A stretch of DNA of 64,000 nucleotides from Aliivibrio fischeri (GCA_038993745.2 CP160629.1:1178001-1242000); one strand, 5' to 3'; shown: positions 16,470-26,273, numbered from the stretch's first letter. Program-made: numbers and translations. The notes: a model not told the origin generated them from the sequence alone.

Positions 16470-17329
16470 ATGGAACAACAATATATCCCACCTAAAGTGT
16501 GGTCCTTTGATAGTGAAAGCGGTGGTGAATGGGCGAAAATTAATCGTCCAGTTTCAGGTGCTACACATAAAAAGCAGCTACCAGTCGGCAAACATGATTT
16601 ACAACTTTATTCGATGGGGACACCAAACGGACAAAAAGTGACAATCATGCTTGAAGAGTTGCTAGAGCTAGGAATAAAGAAAGCGGAATATGATGCGCAT
16701 TTAATTAAAATTAGTGAAGGCGATCAATTCTCATCTGGTTTTGTTAATGTAAACCCTAATTCTAAAATTCCAGCTCTTGTTGATTCTTCAGGAGAAGTGC
16801 CAATAGAGGTCTTTGAATCTGGCTCTATCTTGTTATATTTAGCAGAAAAATTTAATGCGTTTATACCAGAAGCACCTGAAAAGCGCGTAAAAGTGATGAA
16901 CTGGTTATTTTGGTTACATGGTTCTGCACCATATCTTGGTGGTGGTTTTGGGCATTTTTATGCTTATGCACCAGAGAAATTTGAATACCCAATTAACCGT
17001 TTTACGATGGAAGTAAAACGTCAGCTAGATGTATTAGATAAGCAGTTAACTAAGAATCAATATATTGCGGGAGATGAATATACTATTGCAGATATGGCTA
17101 TCTGGCCGTGGTATGGCAATTTGATTCTTGGTTATTTATATAATGCTGAAACGTTTTTGGATGTAGGTAGTTATGTTCATGTGAGACATTGGGCGAAAAT
17201 GATATTAGCGAGAACTGCTGTCCAGCGTGGACGTGTTGTGAATAGAACATGGGAGAACCATGGGAGCAAGTTCCAGAGCGTCATAGTGATAAAGATATTA
17301 CCGAAGTTTTAGTGCTTAAACCTGAATAA
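16470..17329 (+). pseudogene. yghU: YghU-like glutathione S-transferase, frameshifted near the 3' end
   Basis: Matches E. coli YghU in layout: N-terminal extension with W-A-K-INRPVSG, thioredoxin fold (QLYSMGTPNGQKVTIMLEELL, NPNSKIPAL, FESGSILLYLAEKF), and helical domain (GSAPYLGGGFGHFYAYAPEK, YTIADMAIWPWYG). The reading frame changes after VVNRTW: with one more G in the GGG at about 17249-17252 the protein continues GEPWEQVPERHSDKD and ends at 17329, as YghU-type proteins do; as given it runs to 17312 with an unrelated tail. YghU-type enzymes reduce organic peroxides with glutathione disulfide as cofactor. Possibly still active even if truncated, since only the tail changes. Confidence 0.88.
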
Positions 17330-17347
17330 CTTATGGTTACTATAGTT

Positions 17348-17390
17348 AAGCCAAGGATTTGATGTGAGGCATTAAATCCTTGGCTTTTTA
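17348..17390 (+). terminator. Rho-independent terminator after the GST pair
   Basis: AAGCCAAGGATTT pairs with AAATCCTTGGCTT across a 13-nt loop and is followed by a T run. Strong intrinsic terminator. Confidence 0.88.
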
Positions 17391-17521
17391 GATTTAATAT
17401 ATAGATAAGACAACTAATCATTGTTGAGATAATAATATTTTTAACTATAACAGTGTTTACAATGAGAGTTATTACTTATATATTGATTTGGTTACCACGA
17501 TAAATAACTAGGAAATTTTTC

Positions 17522-17632
17522 ATGCTTTCTCTAACAGTCCAACAATCTGTTGCTTTGTGCAAAATGATGCTCGGATCTGTATCGCGTGTAACATCAACAA
17601 TTATTGCAGTCATTCTAGTGATTATTAACTAG
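17522..17632 (+). CDS. Candidate leader peptide upstream of brnQ
   Basis: A 36-codon frame with ATG preceded by AGGA at 8 nt spacing. It ends STIIAVILVIIN, that is, nine Ile/Val/Leu codons among the last ten or so before the stop, the composition expected of a branched-chain amino acid leader peptide such as IlvL or IvbL. Its stop codon touches the first arm of a set of competing hairpins, and brnQ (branched-chain amino acid carrier) follows 130 bp later. The placement and codon content fit ribosome-stalling attenuation. I do not know a described homologue. Confidence 0.65.
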   Translation: MLSLTVQQSVALCKMMLGSVSRVTSTIIAVILVIIN

Positions 17633-17709
17633 GCTGGCGGCACTTCCGTCAGCCGGGCTGACGGAGAATAGTCAAACTCCTTCTTATATTTTCCCAGCCA
17701 AACTGACGG
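17632..17709 (+). promoter_or_regulatory. Competing hairpins (candidate attenuator) upstream of brnQ
   Basis: CCGTCAGCC (17646-17654) can pair with GGCTGGCGG before it (17632-17640, one G-U pair), with GGCTGACGG after it (17656-17664), or with CTGACGG further down (17703-17709). CCCAGCC (17693-17699) can pair with GGCTG of the second partner. These exclusive pairings are the hallmark of attenuators. There is no clean U-tract directly after any stem, only a T-rich stretch (17681-17692), so termination could be Rho-dependent or control could be at brnQ translation. Confidence 0.55.
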
Positions 17710-17762
17710 TCCATAATAAAAGCTACTAGGGTATAGCCCAATAGCAAAAGAGGACTTGTACA

Positions 17763-19088
17763 TTGAAAAAACACAACTTGCTTGCGATTGGTCTAATGAC
17801 TTTTGCCATGTTTCTTGGCGCAGGGAATATCATCTTTCCTCCTTTTCTTGGTTTAGAGGCAGGAACACAATACTTACCAGCAATGTTAGGCTTTTTGCTT
17901 ACTGCTGTTGGTTTACCATCTTTGACATTAATTGTATTAGGTCGATTAAGTAGTAGTGCTCAGCTAACACAGGCATTACCAAAGCCACTTTCCATTGCCT
18001 TTTGGTTTCTTTTGTTTACCGCTATTGGTCCCGCATTTGGTATGCCAAGAGCAGTAACGGTTGCTTACGAAATGGGAATTAAGCCATTTGTTGAAGGCGA
18101 TCACTTACTTATTTTCTCGGTATTATTTGTTGGTGTAACACTATTACTCGCATTTCAACGTGGAAAGTTAGTCGATTATATTGGTAAGGTAATGACACCC
18201 TTACTTGTACTAATGTTGGCCGCTTTAGCTGTTGCAGCTATCGTCACGCCTTTAGGCGCTTTCAATACACCGAGTGCTGATTATCAATACAAAGCCGTGA
18301 CGAGTGGTTTAATTCAAGGCTACATGACAATGGATGCCATTGCAGCAGTTGGTTTTGGTTGGATCATTATCAAAGCAATTCAAGATAAAGGTTGTGAGTC
18401 ACCAAAAGAGATTTTCCATGCAACGCTTAAAGTAACGTTTGTTTACGCTCTTTTGATGTCTGCATGCTATTTAGCTATGGCATACGTTGGCGCTACTTCT
18501 GCTTCTATTTCAGAAGGGGCAACGAATGGTGGTGAGCTACTAACTCGTTATGTTGCAGAGATCTTTGGCCCATTAGGACAGTATTTATTGGCGGGCATTA
18601 TTATTATGGCTTGTTTAACTACTACTGTCGGTTTAACCAATGCATGTGCTGAATATTATCAACAAACATTTCGTTCACCATTTGCCGTTACTGCGATCAT
18701 CGTAACGGTACTTACTGGCGTTATTGCTAACTTTGGTTTAGAGCAAATTTTAGCGATCAGTTTACCAGCAATTCTGATCCTTTGTCCGATAGCCATTGCA
18801 CTTGTTTTAACCGCATTGTTTGTGCCGACAACGAAACAAAATTTAGCGGCTTACGTAGCAATTGTATGTATAACACTTGTATTTGGTAGTTTAGATGCGT
18901 TACATATTCTTGGTTTATTACCAGAATCATTGGCAACATTGTTAAATGAGTATGTACCTTTGTTTGAAGCGCACGCAAGTTGGTTCTTACCTGTATTCGC
19001 AGCTATTGCTATTAGTAAGTTATTAACCAAGAAAGTGATGAACGGTGATGCGGTAGAATTATCAGAAAAAGCGGTAAATCTAAAATAA
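17763..19088 (+). CDS. brnQ: BrnQ branched-chain amino acid:cation symporter
   Basis: Inner-membrane carrier (441 residues, about 12 helices) for Leu, Ile and Val. The N-terminal motif GLMTFAMFLGAGNIIFPPFLG is diagnostic of LIVCS/BrnQ; other family parts are GRLSSSAQL, GFGWIIIKAIQDKG and TTTVGLTNACAEYYQ. The start is TTG at 17763 with GAGGA about 9 nt upstream; no ATG is better placed. Expression is probably tied to branched-chain amino acid supply through the leader ORF just upstream. A strong terminator follows. Confidence 0.95.
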   Translation: MKKHNLLAIGLMTFAMFLGAGNIIFPPFLGLEAGTQYLPAMLGFLLTAVGLPSLTLIVLGRLSSSAQLTQALPKPLSIAFWFLLFTAIGPAFGMPRAVTVAYEMGIKPFVEGDHLLIFSVLFVGVTLLLAFQRGKLVDYIGKVMTPLLVLMLAALAVAAIVTPLGAFNTPSADYQYKAVTSGLIQGYMTMDAIAAVGFGWIIIKAIQDKGCESPKEIFHATLKVTFVYALLMSACYLAMAYVGATSASISEGATNGGELLTRYVAEIFGPLGQYLLAGIIIMACLTTTVGLTNACAEYYQQTFRSPFAVTAIIVTVLTGVIANFGLEQILAISLPAILILCPIAIALVLTALFVPTTKQNLAAYVAIVCITLVFGSLDALHILGLLPESLATLLNEYVPLFEAHASWFLPVFAAIAISKLLTKKVMNGDAVELSEKAVNLK

Positions 19089-19110
19089 ACAATAATCTTT
19101 TTTTAAGAAA

Positions 19111-19138
19111 AAACGGGTAGCTTTTGGCTACCCGTTTT
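19111..19138. terminator. Bidirectional Rho-independent terminator
   Basis: AAACGGGTAGC pairs with GCTACCCGTTT across a 5-nt loop, with T-rich or A-rich flanks on both sides. It serves brnQ and the convergent outer-membrane protein gene. Confidence 0.9.
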
Positions 19139-19164
19139 GATTTGTATTCGCAATAAGTCGTAAC

Positions 19165-19779
19165 TTAGAACTTGTAAGTTGCACCTGCGTAAAAAGTACC
19201 AATATTCATTGCGTAGTCATCAGAGTAGCTGTAGTAACCGTAATCTTGATATACGTTCTCTTCAATAAACATATCACCTTCATAAGCTACACGGAAAGCC
19301 AATCCACTTAGTGCTTTTGGTGCATATTCAACACCTACACCGTAATGGAAAGACGTATTATTTTCACTTAGAGAGTGGCCTAGTACATTCGTTGATGATT
19401 CTAATGAACCTAAACCAACGATACCAAATGGGCGCCAGCCGCTATCAAATGTATAACCTAGGTTTGCAGCTAGTGAGATAGACGTTGATTCAATATCAAT
19501 ACCTTTAAAGCCAGCTGCTTTAGCAGTAGGATGGTTTACATTGATGTCACCATATTTTGTGTATTGAAGTTCAACAGTAACAATACGATTGAATTGGTAG
19601 CCACCCATGAATTTAAGGGTTGAATCATCAGCATTGATAGAAGCGCCTGTGTAATCAAATGCGCCACCATCATCAAAAGTGGTTGCACCCAAGCCAGCAC
19701 CTAAGTAAAAGCCTGAAATGTTATCGTTAGCATTAGAAAATGCTGAAAATAATACCAATAAAAGTGCAATTTTTTTCAT
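19165..19779 (-). CDS. OmpA-like outer-membrane beta-barrel protein
   Basis: A 204-residue protein; start set at MKKIALLLVLFSAFSNA, a signal peptide cleaved near residue 17-18. The mature part begins with FYLGAGLGATTFDD and has alternating strands (YTKYGDINV, SISLAANLGYTF, FRPFGIVGLGS-like strand, FHYGVGVEYAPKAL) and ends with the terminal Phe of barrel proteins (FYAGATYKF). It resembles the OmpA-like transmembrane (OmpX/porin_2-like) group without the peptidoglycan-binding domain. Role unknown, probably structural or adhesive. Confidence 0.85.
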   Translation of the reverse strand: MKKIALLLVLFSAFSNANDNISGFYLGAGLGATTFDDGGAFDYTGASINADDSTLKFMGGYQFNRIVTVELQYTKYGDINVNHPTAKAAGFKGIDIESTSISLAANLGYTFDSGWRPFGIVGLGSLESSTNVLGHSLSENNTSFHYGVGVEYAPKALSGLAFRVAYEGDMFIEENVYQDYGYYSYSDDYAMNIGTFYAGATYKF

Positions 19780-20115
19780 GGGATTCTCATTTATAAATTG
19801 GGAAGGAAAAGTAGGGGGCATTATAAGAAAGTTGCTTATAGAGTCTAAATGGAAAACTCACATTTGTTTTTTGTTTGTTTTTTTATTTGTTTTAACTAAA
19901 GTTGTTGAAGGTTTTTTTGTCTCAACTTGATGTTTAATAAGCATTTATTTTACTAAATAGTGATATGGCTCTAAGAATTATTGATTTGTCAGTTTTTTTA
20001 GGTAGACTCCAGAGTTTTATAAATGAAACCAATGCCTCTTATTTGAAGATGTATTTTTTGTGTGATTTATATGAATCAATTTTCTTCTACTTATATTTTT
20101 CACTATAAGGCTTAA
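19780..20115. other. Intergenic region between OMP and ToxR-like genes
   Basis: 336 bp holding the divergent promoters of the beta-barrel gene (minus) and the ToxR-type regulator (plus). A T-rich stretch at about 19863-19910 stands out, and AAGG at 20107-20110 is the ribosome site of the regulator. I see no clear operator. Confidence 0.5.
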
Positions 20116-20973
20116 ATGCATAAAATAATTATTGCTAATTTAGTGTTAGAACCTGAAAGCAGAACGTTAACAAACCAGTTTGGTCACAAAGTAATGTTAA
20201 GACCATTACCTTATGAAGTGTTTAGATTATTGCTTGATCAGCAAGGAAAAAGTGTATCTCGTGATCAACTATTTAATGTTTGTTGGGAAGGTATGGTTGT
20301 TACCGATCAGGCATTAACGAATGTTATTTCGAATTTAAGACGTAATTTAGTGCAATTAAAAGCAGAGAACGTAACGATTAAAACAGTAAGTAAAATCGGT
20401 TACTTACTTGCTATAGAGCAGCCAATCACAATCGTTGAAAATACGAATGAAATTGCACCTTTAAAAAAACAATCAGAACCATCATCTGTTGCCAATAAGA
20501 TAAATAAAAAAGAAGCGTTTAATAGAAAAACAGCTGATGCAATACTTAAACAATTATTGACCAAACCTTCTGTTAAATCAGTAAGTTGTTGTTTTTTCCT
20601 AGTTGCGATGATTATTGTTGGTGTCGTGTACCAAAGGTACATATCAATACCGCACTTTTTAGTGAGCAATAATTATGAGCACTTTAGTGTCAATAACACG
20701 GATTTTTATTTGCTAAATAAGACAAAAGAAAAAACAGATATAGAGAAGATCAAATCTGGTATTGAATCTTTGAATTTGGCTGAATGTAATGCAAATGTTT
20801 ACATTAGGATGTATGACTCAGTATATGAGGATGATACGTACTCCTTAAAAGGATACATAGAAGCAAAAAATAATAATAGAAATGGAAACTATTCGTTAAG
20901 TCAATTTTCATATGATAATTTGCCAAACATCATTGGTGAAGCATTAAAAAGGGCGAAACTAGTATGCGATTAG
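20116..20973 (+). CDS. ToxR-type transmembrane transcriptional regulator
   Basis: A 285-residue one-component sensor: an OmpR/ToxR-like winged-helix DNA-binding domain at the N-terminus (about 1-103; LRPLPYEVFRLLLDQQGKSV, LTNVISNLRRNL, TVSKIGYLL), a linker, one membrane helix (about 155-173), and a periplasmic domain of about 110 residues with two Cys (NLAECN; KLVC at the end) that could form a disulfide. The stop overlaps the next gene by 10 bp, which is the gene-pair architecture of ToxR/ToxS, TcpP/TcpH and VtrA/VtrC. Targets are unknown; the dcuB-like gene follows. Confidence 0.88.
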   Translation: MHKIIIANLVLEPESRTLTNQFGHKVMLRPLPYEVFRLLLDQQGKSVSRDQLFNVCWEGMVVTDQALTNVISNLRRNLVQLKAENVTIKTVSKIGYLLAIEQPITIVENTNEIAPLKKQSEPSSVANKINKKEAFNRKTADAILKQLLTKPSVKSVSCCFFLVAMIIVGVVYQRYISIPHFLVSNNYEHFSVNNTDFYLLNKTKEKTDIEKIKSGIESLNLAECNANVYIRMYDSVYEDDTYSLKGYIEAKNNNRNGNYSLSQFSYDNLPNIIGEALKRAKLVCD

Positions 20974-21443
20974 TTAATTTGGTTTTATTGCTTATACTAG
21001 TGGGATTGGCATTTTATAAATTTAGCTTTAATGATACTGAGCTCGCTGGTTCTCGTTGGGCATGTAATGAATTATCTAAAAATTTTATTTCAGAACCGTA
21101 TAAAAAATACCAAGAAATAACAGAGAAAGATGTACTCTATTTTGCTTCATCATCTAATTTAACTATTTTTCAAACTGGTGAGTTAGTTTTCAAAAATGGA
21201 GAGCGTCATAAGTATGAAGTTATTATTGATGCGAGCTATAAGGTTAAAAAGAATAAAATATCACTAAAGTATACAAATATAGACTGGCATTATAAACCCG
21301 CTAAATCTCCAGTTTTTGTTCAAGATTTGGACTCATTAAAAGGTTTTGAAACAGATCTTAACTATATTATTAATGACGAACAATTGTATTTTTATAATCG
21401 AAAAAAACATGAAAATACAAACTATCTTTGTTTCTCTTTATAA
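20964..21443 (+). CDS. Small membrane-anchored partner of the ToxR-type regulator
   Basis: A 159-residue protein with one N-terminal membrane helix (about 3-19) and a periplasmic domain rich in beta strands (LTIFQTGELVFKNGE, YEVIIDASYKV, KISLKYTNIDW, LNYIINDEQLYFYNRK), with Cys near the start and end (WACNE, YLCFS). Start overlaps the regulator. Size, topology and overlap mimic ToxS and VtrC, which stabilise or co-sense with their partners; VtrC forms a lipocalin-like barrel that binds bile salts. No significant sequence identity to either is apparent to me, so the ligand is open. Confidence 0.75.
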   Translation: MRLVNLVLLLILVGLAFYKFSFNDTELAGSRWACNELSKNFISEPYKKYQEITEKDVLYFASSSNLTIFQTGELVFKNGERHKYEVIIDASYKVKKNKISLKYTNIDWHYKPAKSPVFVQDLDSLKGFETDLNYIINDEQLYFYNRKKHENTNYLCFSL

Positions 21444-21715
21444 AGTAACAATTCACTAAATTTGGTTATTTGTTAAATAAAATAACCAAATTAGTATTTG
21501 ATTTGTATTCTCTTTGTGAAATAAAACTGCTTTAATTACAGTGATTTATCTGTTTTTGCATTAACTTAAATTAATTTGAGTGATGTGTGATCTAACACTA
21601 TTTATCAAATCGATAACCCGATTATTATTCGCTCGATTTTGGAGTTTAAATTGCAGACGAATAACGTAGCAATTTAAAAATTTATTATATAAAAGCTATC
21701 ATCAGGGAGATTGAT

Positions 21716-23029
21716 ATGTTTTTAATTGAGTTTTTAATCGTACTAGTATGTATTTTAATCGGTGCTCGAATTGGTGGTATCGGTTTAGGTGTTATGGGTG
21801 GTATTGGTTTAGCCATACTAAGTTTTGTTTTTGGTTTACAACCGACAAGTCCGCCTATTGATGTAATGTTGATGATCATGGCTGTAGTAGCTGCTGCTGC
21901 AGCAATGCAAGCTGCTGGTGGTCTTGAATATTTAATCAAAATTGCTTCAAATATTCTTCGTAAAAATCCTCGTCATATTACTTTTATTGCCCCTTTAGTG
22001 ACGTACATGTTTACTTTCTTAGCTGGTACTGGACACGTAGCTTATTCAGTTTTACCTGTTATTGCAGAAGTAAGCCGTCGTAGTGGTATTCGCCCAGAAC
22101 GTCCACTTGGAATGGCAGTAATTGCTTCTCAATTTGCAATTGTAGCGAGTCCAATTGCTGCTGCGGTTGTCGCTGTTGTTGCCTTTTTAGAGCCACAAGG
22201 AATTACTTTAGCTGATGTATTAATGGTAACGATTCCGGGCACATTCTGTGGTTTAGCACTAGCTTGCGTTATTGTTAACAAGATTGGTAAAGAGCTAAAA
22301 GACGACCCTGAATACCAACGTCGTATGCAAGATCCAACGTTCCGTAAGGAAATGGAACAAGAAGTACAAGTAGAAGAAATTGAAATTAAACCAGAAGCAA
22401 AAAAAGCGGTAGGACTATTCCTATTTGGTGCATTCGCCGTGGTTATTATGGGTGCATTCCCTGCATTACGTCCTAACTTCAATGGATCTCCAATGGGCAT
22501 GGCTCATACTATTGAAATCGTAATGTTAGCAATGGCAGCTTTAATTATTTTACTATGTAAGCCTGATGGAAATGAAATAACACAAGGTTCAGTTTTCCAT
22601 GCAGGTATGCGTGCTATCGTAGCTATATTTGGTATTGCATGGTTAGGTGATACGTTTATCGCAGGCCATGATGTCATGGTGAAAGAAGCGGTATCTGGCT
22701 TAGTTGAAGTTGCTCCATGGACATTTGCTTTTGCATTGTTTGGTTTATCTGTAATGGTAAACAGTCAAGGCGCAACAACGGCAGTATTAGTACCTGTAGG
22801 TATTGCATTAGGCTTACCACCAGAAGTGATTATTGCAACGTTTGTTGCTGTAAATGGTTACTTCTTTATTCCTAACTATGGTCCGATTATCGCATCTATT
22901 GATTTTGACCGTACAGGCACAACTAAGATCGGTAAATACATTTTTAACCACAGCTTTATGCTTCCTGGTCTATTAAGTATGATCTTCAGTATCGTGTTCG
23001 GATTTATTTTTGCAAGCATGGTTTTATAA
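21716..23029 (+). CDS. dcuB: Anaerobic C4-dicarboxylate antiporter, DcuA/DcuB family
   Basis: A 437-residue inner-membrane carrier exchanging fumarate, malate or aspartate for succinate. It follows E. coli DcuB more closely than Dcu[70 protein letters not shown] and [18 protein letters not shown] at the C-terminus. AGGGAG is 7 nt before the ATG. Monocistronic, with a strong terminator after it. Distinction between DcuA and DcuB roles is not certain from sequence. Confidence 0.9.
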   Translation: MFLIEFLIVLVCILIGARIGGIGLGVMGGIGLAILSFVFGLQPTSPPIDVMLMIMAVVAAAAAMQAAGGLEYLIKIASNILRKNPRHITFIAPLVTYMFTFLAGTGHVAYSVLPVIAEVSRRSGIRPERPLGMAVIASQFAIVASPIAAAVVAVVAFLEPQGITLADVLMVTIPGTFCGLALACVIVNKIGKELKDDPEYQRRMQDPTFRKEMEQEVQVEEIEIKPEAKKAVGLFLFGAFAVVIMGAFPALRPNFNGSPMGMAHTIEIVMLAMAALIILLCKPDGNEITQGSVFHAGMRAIVAIFGIAWLGDTFIAGHDVMVKEAVSGLVEVAPWTFAFALFGLSVMVNSQGATTAVLVPVGIALGLPPEVIIATFVAVNGYFFIPNYGPIIASIDFDRTGTTKIGKYIFNHSFMLPGLLSMIFSIVFGFIFASMVL

Positions 23030-23069
23030 CGCTTAATCAAAAATATAAATACACTTTAATTAGAACAAA

Positions 23070-23097
23070 GGCGAGCCTTAATGGCTCGCCTTTTTTT
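23070..23097 (+). terminator. Rho-independent terminator after dcuB
   Basis: GGCGAGCC / GGCTCGCC, 5-nt loop, followed by seven T. Canonical. Confidence 0.93.
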
Positions 23098-23277
23098 GTT
23101 TGATTTCTCAAATGTGAAAAGATTAACATTAAGATTACATTGACTTCACATTTGCGGCGTTATTTGTTGGACTTTAATTTAGCCATGAGTAATGTGAACT
23201 TGCTAATAAATGAATCTATTATAAAAACGATAGTTAGGTATTTATCTAAATAAAGTTTAATAATCAAGGAGATGATT

Positions 23278-24203
23278 GTGTTTAAACGTAATTTTATACT
23301 TGCTCTACTCTTTATCATTCCATCAGTTGTTAATGCTGAAAATTATACTATTGGCACTGGTGGTCAAAGTGGTATTTATTATCCATTTGGAGGTGCATTA
23401 GCGAAGGTTTGGACTGAACATGTTCCAGATGTAACAGCCAAAGCAGAGGTGACTGCTGCGTCAGTTGAAAATACCATTAAGGTTGTGCGTGGCGATATGA
23501 TAGCAGGTATTGCAATGGGGAATGTGGTACTTGATGCCTATAATGGTGAGGGGAAATTTCCACAAAAAATGCCAGTTAAAACGCTTTTTGCGCTATACCC
23601 AAATTTAGTTCATACCATAACTCTTGAAAAATCTGGTATTACATCATTATCGCAATTAAAGGGGAAACGAGTGTCTTTAGGCGCTCCTGCAAGTGGTACT
23701 GCTGTAACTTCAGCTGCTCTACTTGAGTCTTTAGGTATTGATGTGAAAAAGACATTAAAGCGGTGTATTTAAATTACTCTGAAACTACGAATGCATTAGC
23801 AAACGGACAAATTGATGCTGGTTTTATTGTCGGTGGACAAGGGGTTGGTGCTGTAACACAAATTGCATTAACACATAAAATAAAAGTGCTTTCAATTACA
23901 CCAGAAGAAAGTGCACTGTTTATGAAAAAGTACCCAGCCTACAGTACATACAATATTCCTGGAGGCGTATATAACAACGTTGATGAAGTGTCGACATTAA
24001 GCGTTTGGAATGTATTAGTGGTGAATGCAAAAATGAGTGATGACATGGCATATAACCTGACAAAAGCAGCATATGAAAATATAGGTGACGTTCGTAAAGT
24101 TGTAAAAATGGCTGAAATGACAACACCAGAAAATGCAAACAGTTTACAGGGTGTACCTCTTCATGCGGGAGCTCAAAAATATCTGGATTCAATCTTGAAG
24201 TAA
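23278..24203 (+). pseudogene. TAXI-family TRAP transporter substrate-binding protein, frameshifted
   Basis: Periplasmic receptor of a TRAP transporter, TAXI type: signal peptide (FKRNFILALLFIIPSVVNA), then YTIGTGGQSGIYYPFGGALAKVW, the family's hallmark. GTG at 23278 is the better start, because AAGGAG lies 6 nt before it and directly abuts the upstream ATG. The first frame ends at 23772, but the adjacent one continues properly (AVYLNYSETTNALANGQIDAGF after VKKTL): one base is missing in TTAAAGCGG near 23757-23761. Restored length about 309 residues. The substrate of TAXI systems is often glutamate or another dicarboxylate but cannot be read here. Confidence 0.88.
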
Positions 24204-24234
24204 TTAAACTGTTTTACTCAATATTAAATGGAAG

Positions 24235-24263
24235 GGTAAGAGTTCTGCTTACCTTTCTTCTTT
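24235..24263 (+). terminator. Weak hairpin between TAXI receptor and TRAP permease
   Basis: GGTAAG / CTTACC with a 7-nt loop, extended by weak pairs and followed by TTTCTTCTTTT. It may reduce readthrough to the permease so that the receptor is made in excess. Confidence 0.5.
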
Positions 24264-24289
24264 TCTGACTTTATCCTACAGGCATTAAT

Positions 24290-26200
24290 ATGGACATTAT
24301 AACTGATAAAAACCAAAGCGATGTCGATGAGTATTTACCTCATGAAAGAACGGTCACCGTATTTGGATTCTTAATTTTAAGCATTGCTGTTGCATTATCC
24401 GCTTTTCAAATATGGCAGGGAATAAGCTCGACAATCTCTGCTACTTATTTTAGGCCTATCCACTTATGTTGGGTTCTCATTCTCATCTTTTTGCATTACC
24501 CGTTAATTAATAATCGAAAGAGTTCTTTGTATTTAGCTGGGAGAGTTATCGATCTTATTTTGTGTGGTTTGATTGTTTTTGCTGCTTATCGAATGACGAT
24601 ATTTGATTATAACGATATCAACCATCTCTTTTATGGGTTGCAATTACCCGATATGGTTGCGGGTTGTTCATTGATTATTTTATTAATGGAAGGCTGCCGT
24701 CGTACCGTTGGATGGGTAATGGTACTTATTGCTGTGTTATTTTTATCTTATAGCGCATTTGGAGATATGTTACCTGCAGGTTTCGCAATTAAATCATATA
24801 CCTTACAAGAGCTTATTCAGTTTCAAATTTTTTCTGCTAACGGCATATTTGGTTCTGCATTAGGGATTGCTGCAACCACCGTTTTTGTTTTTGTTTTATT
24901 CGGTGCTTTTCTTGAGGTAACAGGGGCCGGGAAATTCTTTATTGATTTAGCTTTTTCTATTGCCGGTAAATATCGAGGTGGTCCGGCAAAAGCGGCAGTA
25001 TTAGCATCGGCCGGATTAGGTTCTATTTCTGGTTCTGCAATAGCGAACACGGTAACAACCGGTTCGATCACCATTCCAATGATGAAGAAACTCGGTTATA
25101 AGCCAGAACAGGCTGCAGGAATAGAAGCCGCAGCATCAACTGGTGGGCAAATAATGCCGCCAATTATGGGGGCTGGGGCATTTGTAATGGCACAATTTAC
25201 CGGTGTCCCTTATAGCGAGATCATGCTTGCATCTATTGCTCCTGCAATTTTGTATTTCTTTTGTACTTTGCTCTATGTGCATTTAATGGCATGTAAACTG
25301 AATCTTAAAGCAGCAAATCGAACTGAAGCTGTAATGAGTGTTATGAAAGAGGGAGCTCATCATTTAATTCCACTAGCATTAATCACAACATTATTGATGA
25401 TGGCGTATTCTCCATTATTAGTTGGCGTCGCTGGTTGTGCTGCAATTTTAGTGACCGCAGCTTTAAGAAAGCACAGCCGAATAGGATTACAAAAATTCAT
25501 TGAAGGCATGAAAAATGGAGCTTTAATGGCATTACCTATTTCGGCTGCATGTGGTGCTGCTGGGATAATTGTTGGTGTGGTTGGACAAACCGGAATTGGA
25601 TTACAGTTTACTCAATTTGTTATGGATTTTTCGGGAGGTTACTTACTCATAGCTCTTGGGTTAATAAGTATTGTAGCGTTAGTACTCGGAATGGGGTTAC
25701 CTGTAACAGCCGCTTATATTGTATTAGCCGTAATGGCGGTTCCGATGTTAAGTGACTTTGGTTTATCACTATTAACAGCACATCTTATTGTTTTTTGGTT
25801 ATCGCAGACATCAAATGTAACGCCACCAATCGCGCTAGCTGCATTTGCTGGAGCAGGAGTTGCTAATGCTAATCCAATGAAGTCATCAGTAGAAGCATTT
25901 AAATTGGCTGGTGGTTTGTTCATTATTCCAATAATGATGGCATATACAAATCTGGTCGATTCTAGTGCAGGAGCTTGGAGTCTAACTTTATCGATTGTGC
26001 AGACATTGACGATTATTATAGCGATTGCCGTATCAATTGAAGGGTATTTATTACGTGTACTAACAACAGCTGAAAGGTTATTGGCTTTCTCTACTATTCC
26101 TTTAATTTTGTTAAATCCATTCGGTGCCGGTTTCGTTGGAATTATCATTATTGCGGGATTGATATTGACTCAATGGCGAGGAAAACCTCAAGTAACATAA
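24290..26200 (+). CDS. TRAP transporter fused 4TM/12TM permease (DctQM type)
   Basis: A 636-residue inner-membrane protein joining the small DctQ part (about residues 25-150) and the large DctM part (about 160-600). Recognisable are the FLEVTGAGKFFIDLAF and GGPAKAAVLASAGLGSISGSA segments, GGQIMPPIMGAGAFVMA, and LVLGMGLPVTAAYIVLA. Such fused permeases work with TAXI receptors, and one is encoded directly upstream. It drives sodium-dependent uptake of an organic acid. A terminator follows. Confidence 0.93.
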   Translation: MDIITDKNQSDVDEYLPHERTVTVFGFLILSIAVALSAFQIWQGISSTISATYFRPIHLCWVLILIFLHYPLINNRKSSLYLAGRVIDLILCGLIVFAAYRMTIFDYNDINHLFYGLQLPDMVAGCSLIILLMEGCRRTVGWVMVLIAVLFLSYSAFGDMLPAGFAIKSYTLQELIQFQIFSANGIFGSALGIAATTVFVFVLFGAFLEVTGAGKFFIDLAFSIAGKYRGGPAKAAVLASAGLGSISGSAIANTVTTGSITIPMMKKLGYKPEQAAGIEAAASTGGQIMPPIMGAGAFVMAQFTGVPYSEIMLASIAPAILYFFCTLLYVHLMACKLNLKAANRTEAVMSVMKEGAHHLIPLALITTLLMMAYSPLLVGVAGCAAILVTAALRKHSRIGLQKFIEGMKNGALMALPISAACGAAGIIVGVVGQTGIGLQFTQFVMDFSGGYLLIALGLISIVALVLGMGLPVTAAYIVLAVMAVPMLSDFGLSLLTAHLIVFWLSQTSNVTPPIALAAFAGAGVANANPMKSSVEAFKLAGGLFIIPIMMAYTNLVDSSAGAWSLTLSIVQTLTIIIAIAVSIEGYLLRVLTTAERLLAFSTIPLILLNPFGAGFVGIIIIAGLILTQWRGKPQVT

Positions 26201-26223
26201 AACAGAATTTAGTTTCAGATATT

Positions 26224-26258
26224 AAAGCCCTTAGAGGTAAGATCCTAAGGGCTTTTTA
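26224..26258 (+). terminator. Rho-independent terminator after the TRAP operon
   Basis: AAAGCCCTTAG pairs with CTAAGGGCTTT across a 10-nt loop and runs into a T tract. It also lies just past the 3' end of the convergent chemoreceptor gene. Confidence 0.88.
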
Positions 26259-26273
26259 TTTAAGTGCAATTTT

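Noticed and set aside
21444..21715. Possible FNR or CRP sites upstream of the dcuB-like gene
   Set aside because: TGTGATCTAACACT and TTATCAAATCGATAA show only one good half each; anaerobic control is plausible but not supported by a clear site.
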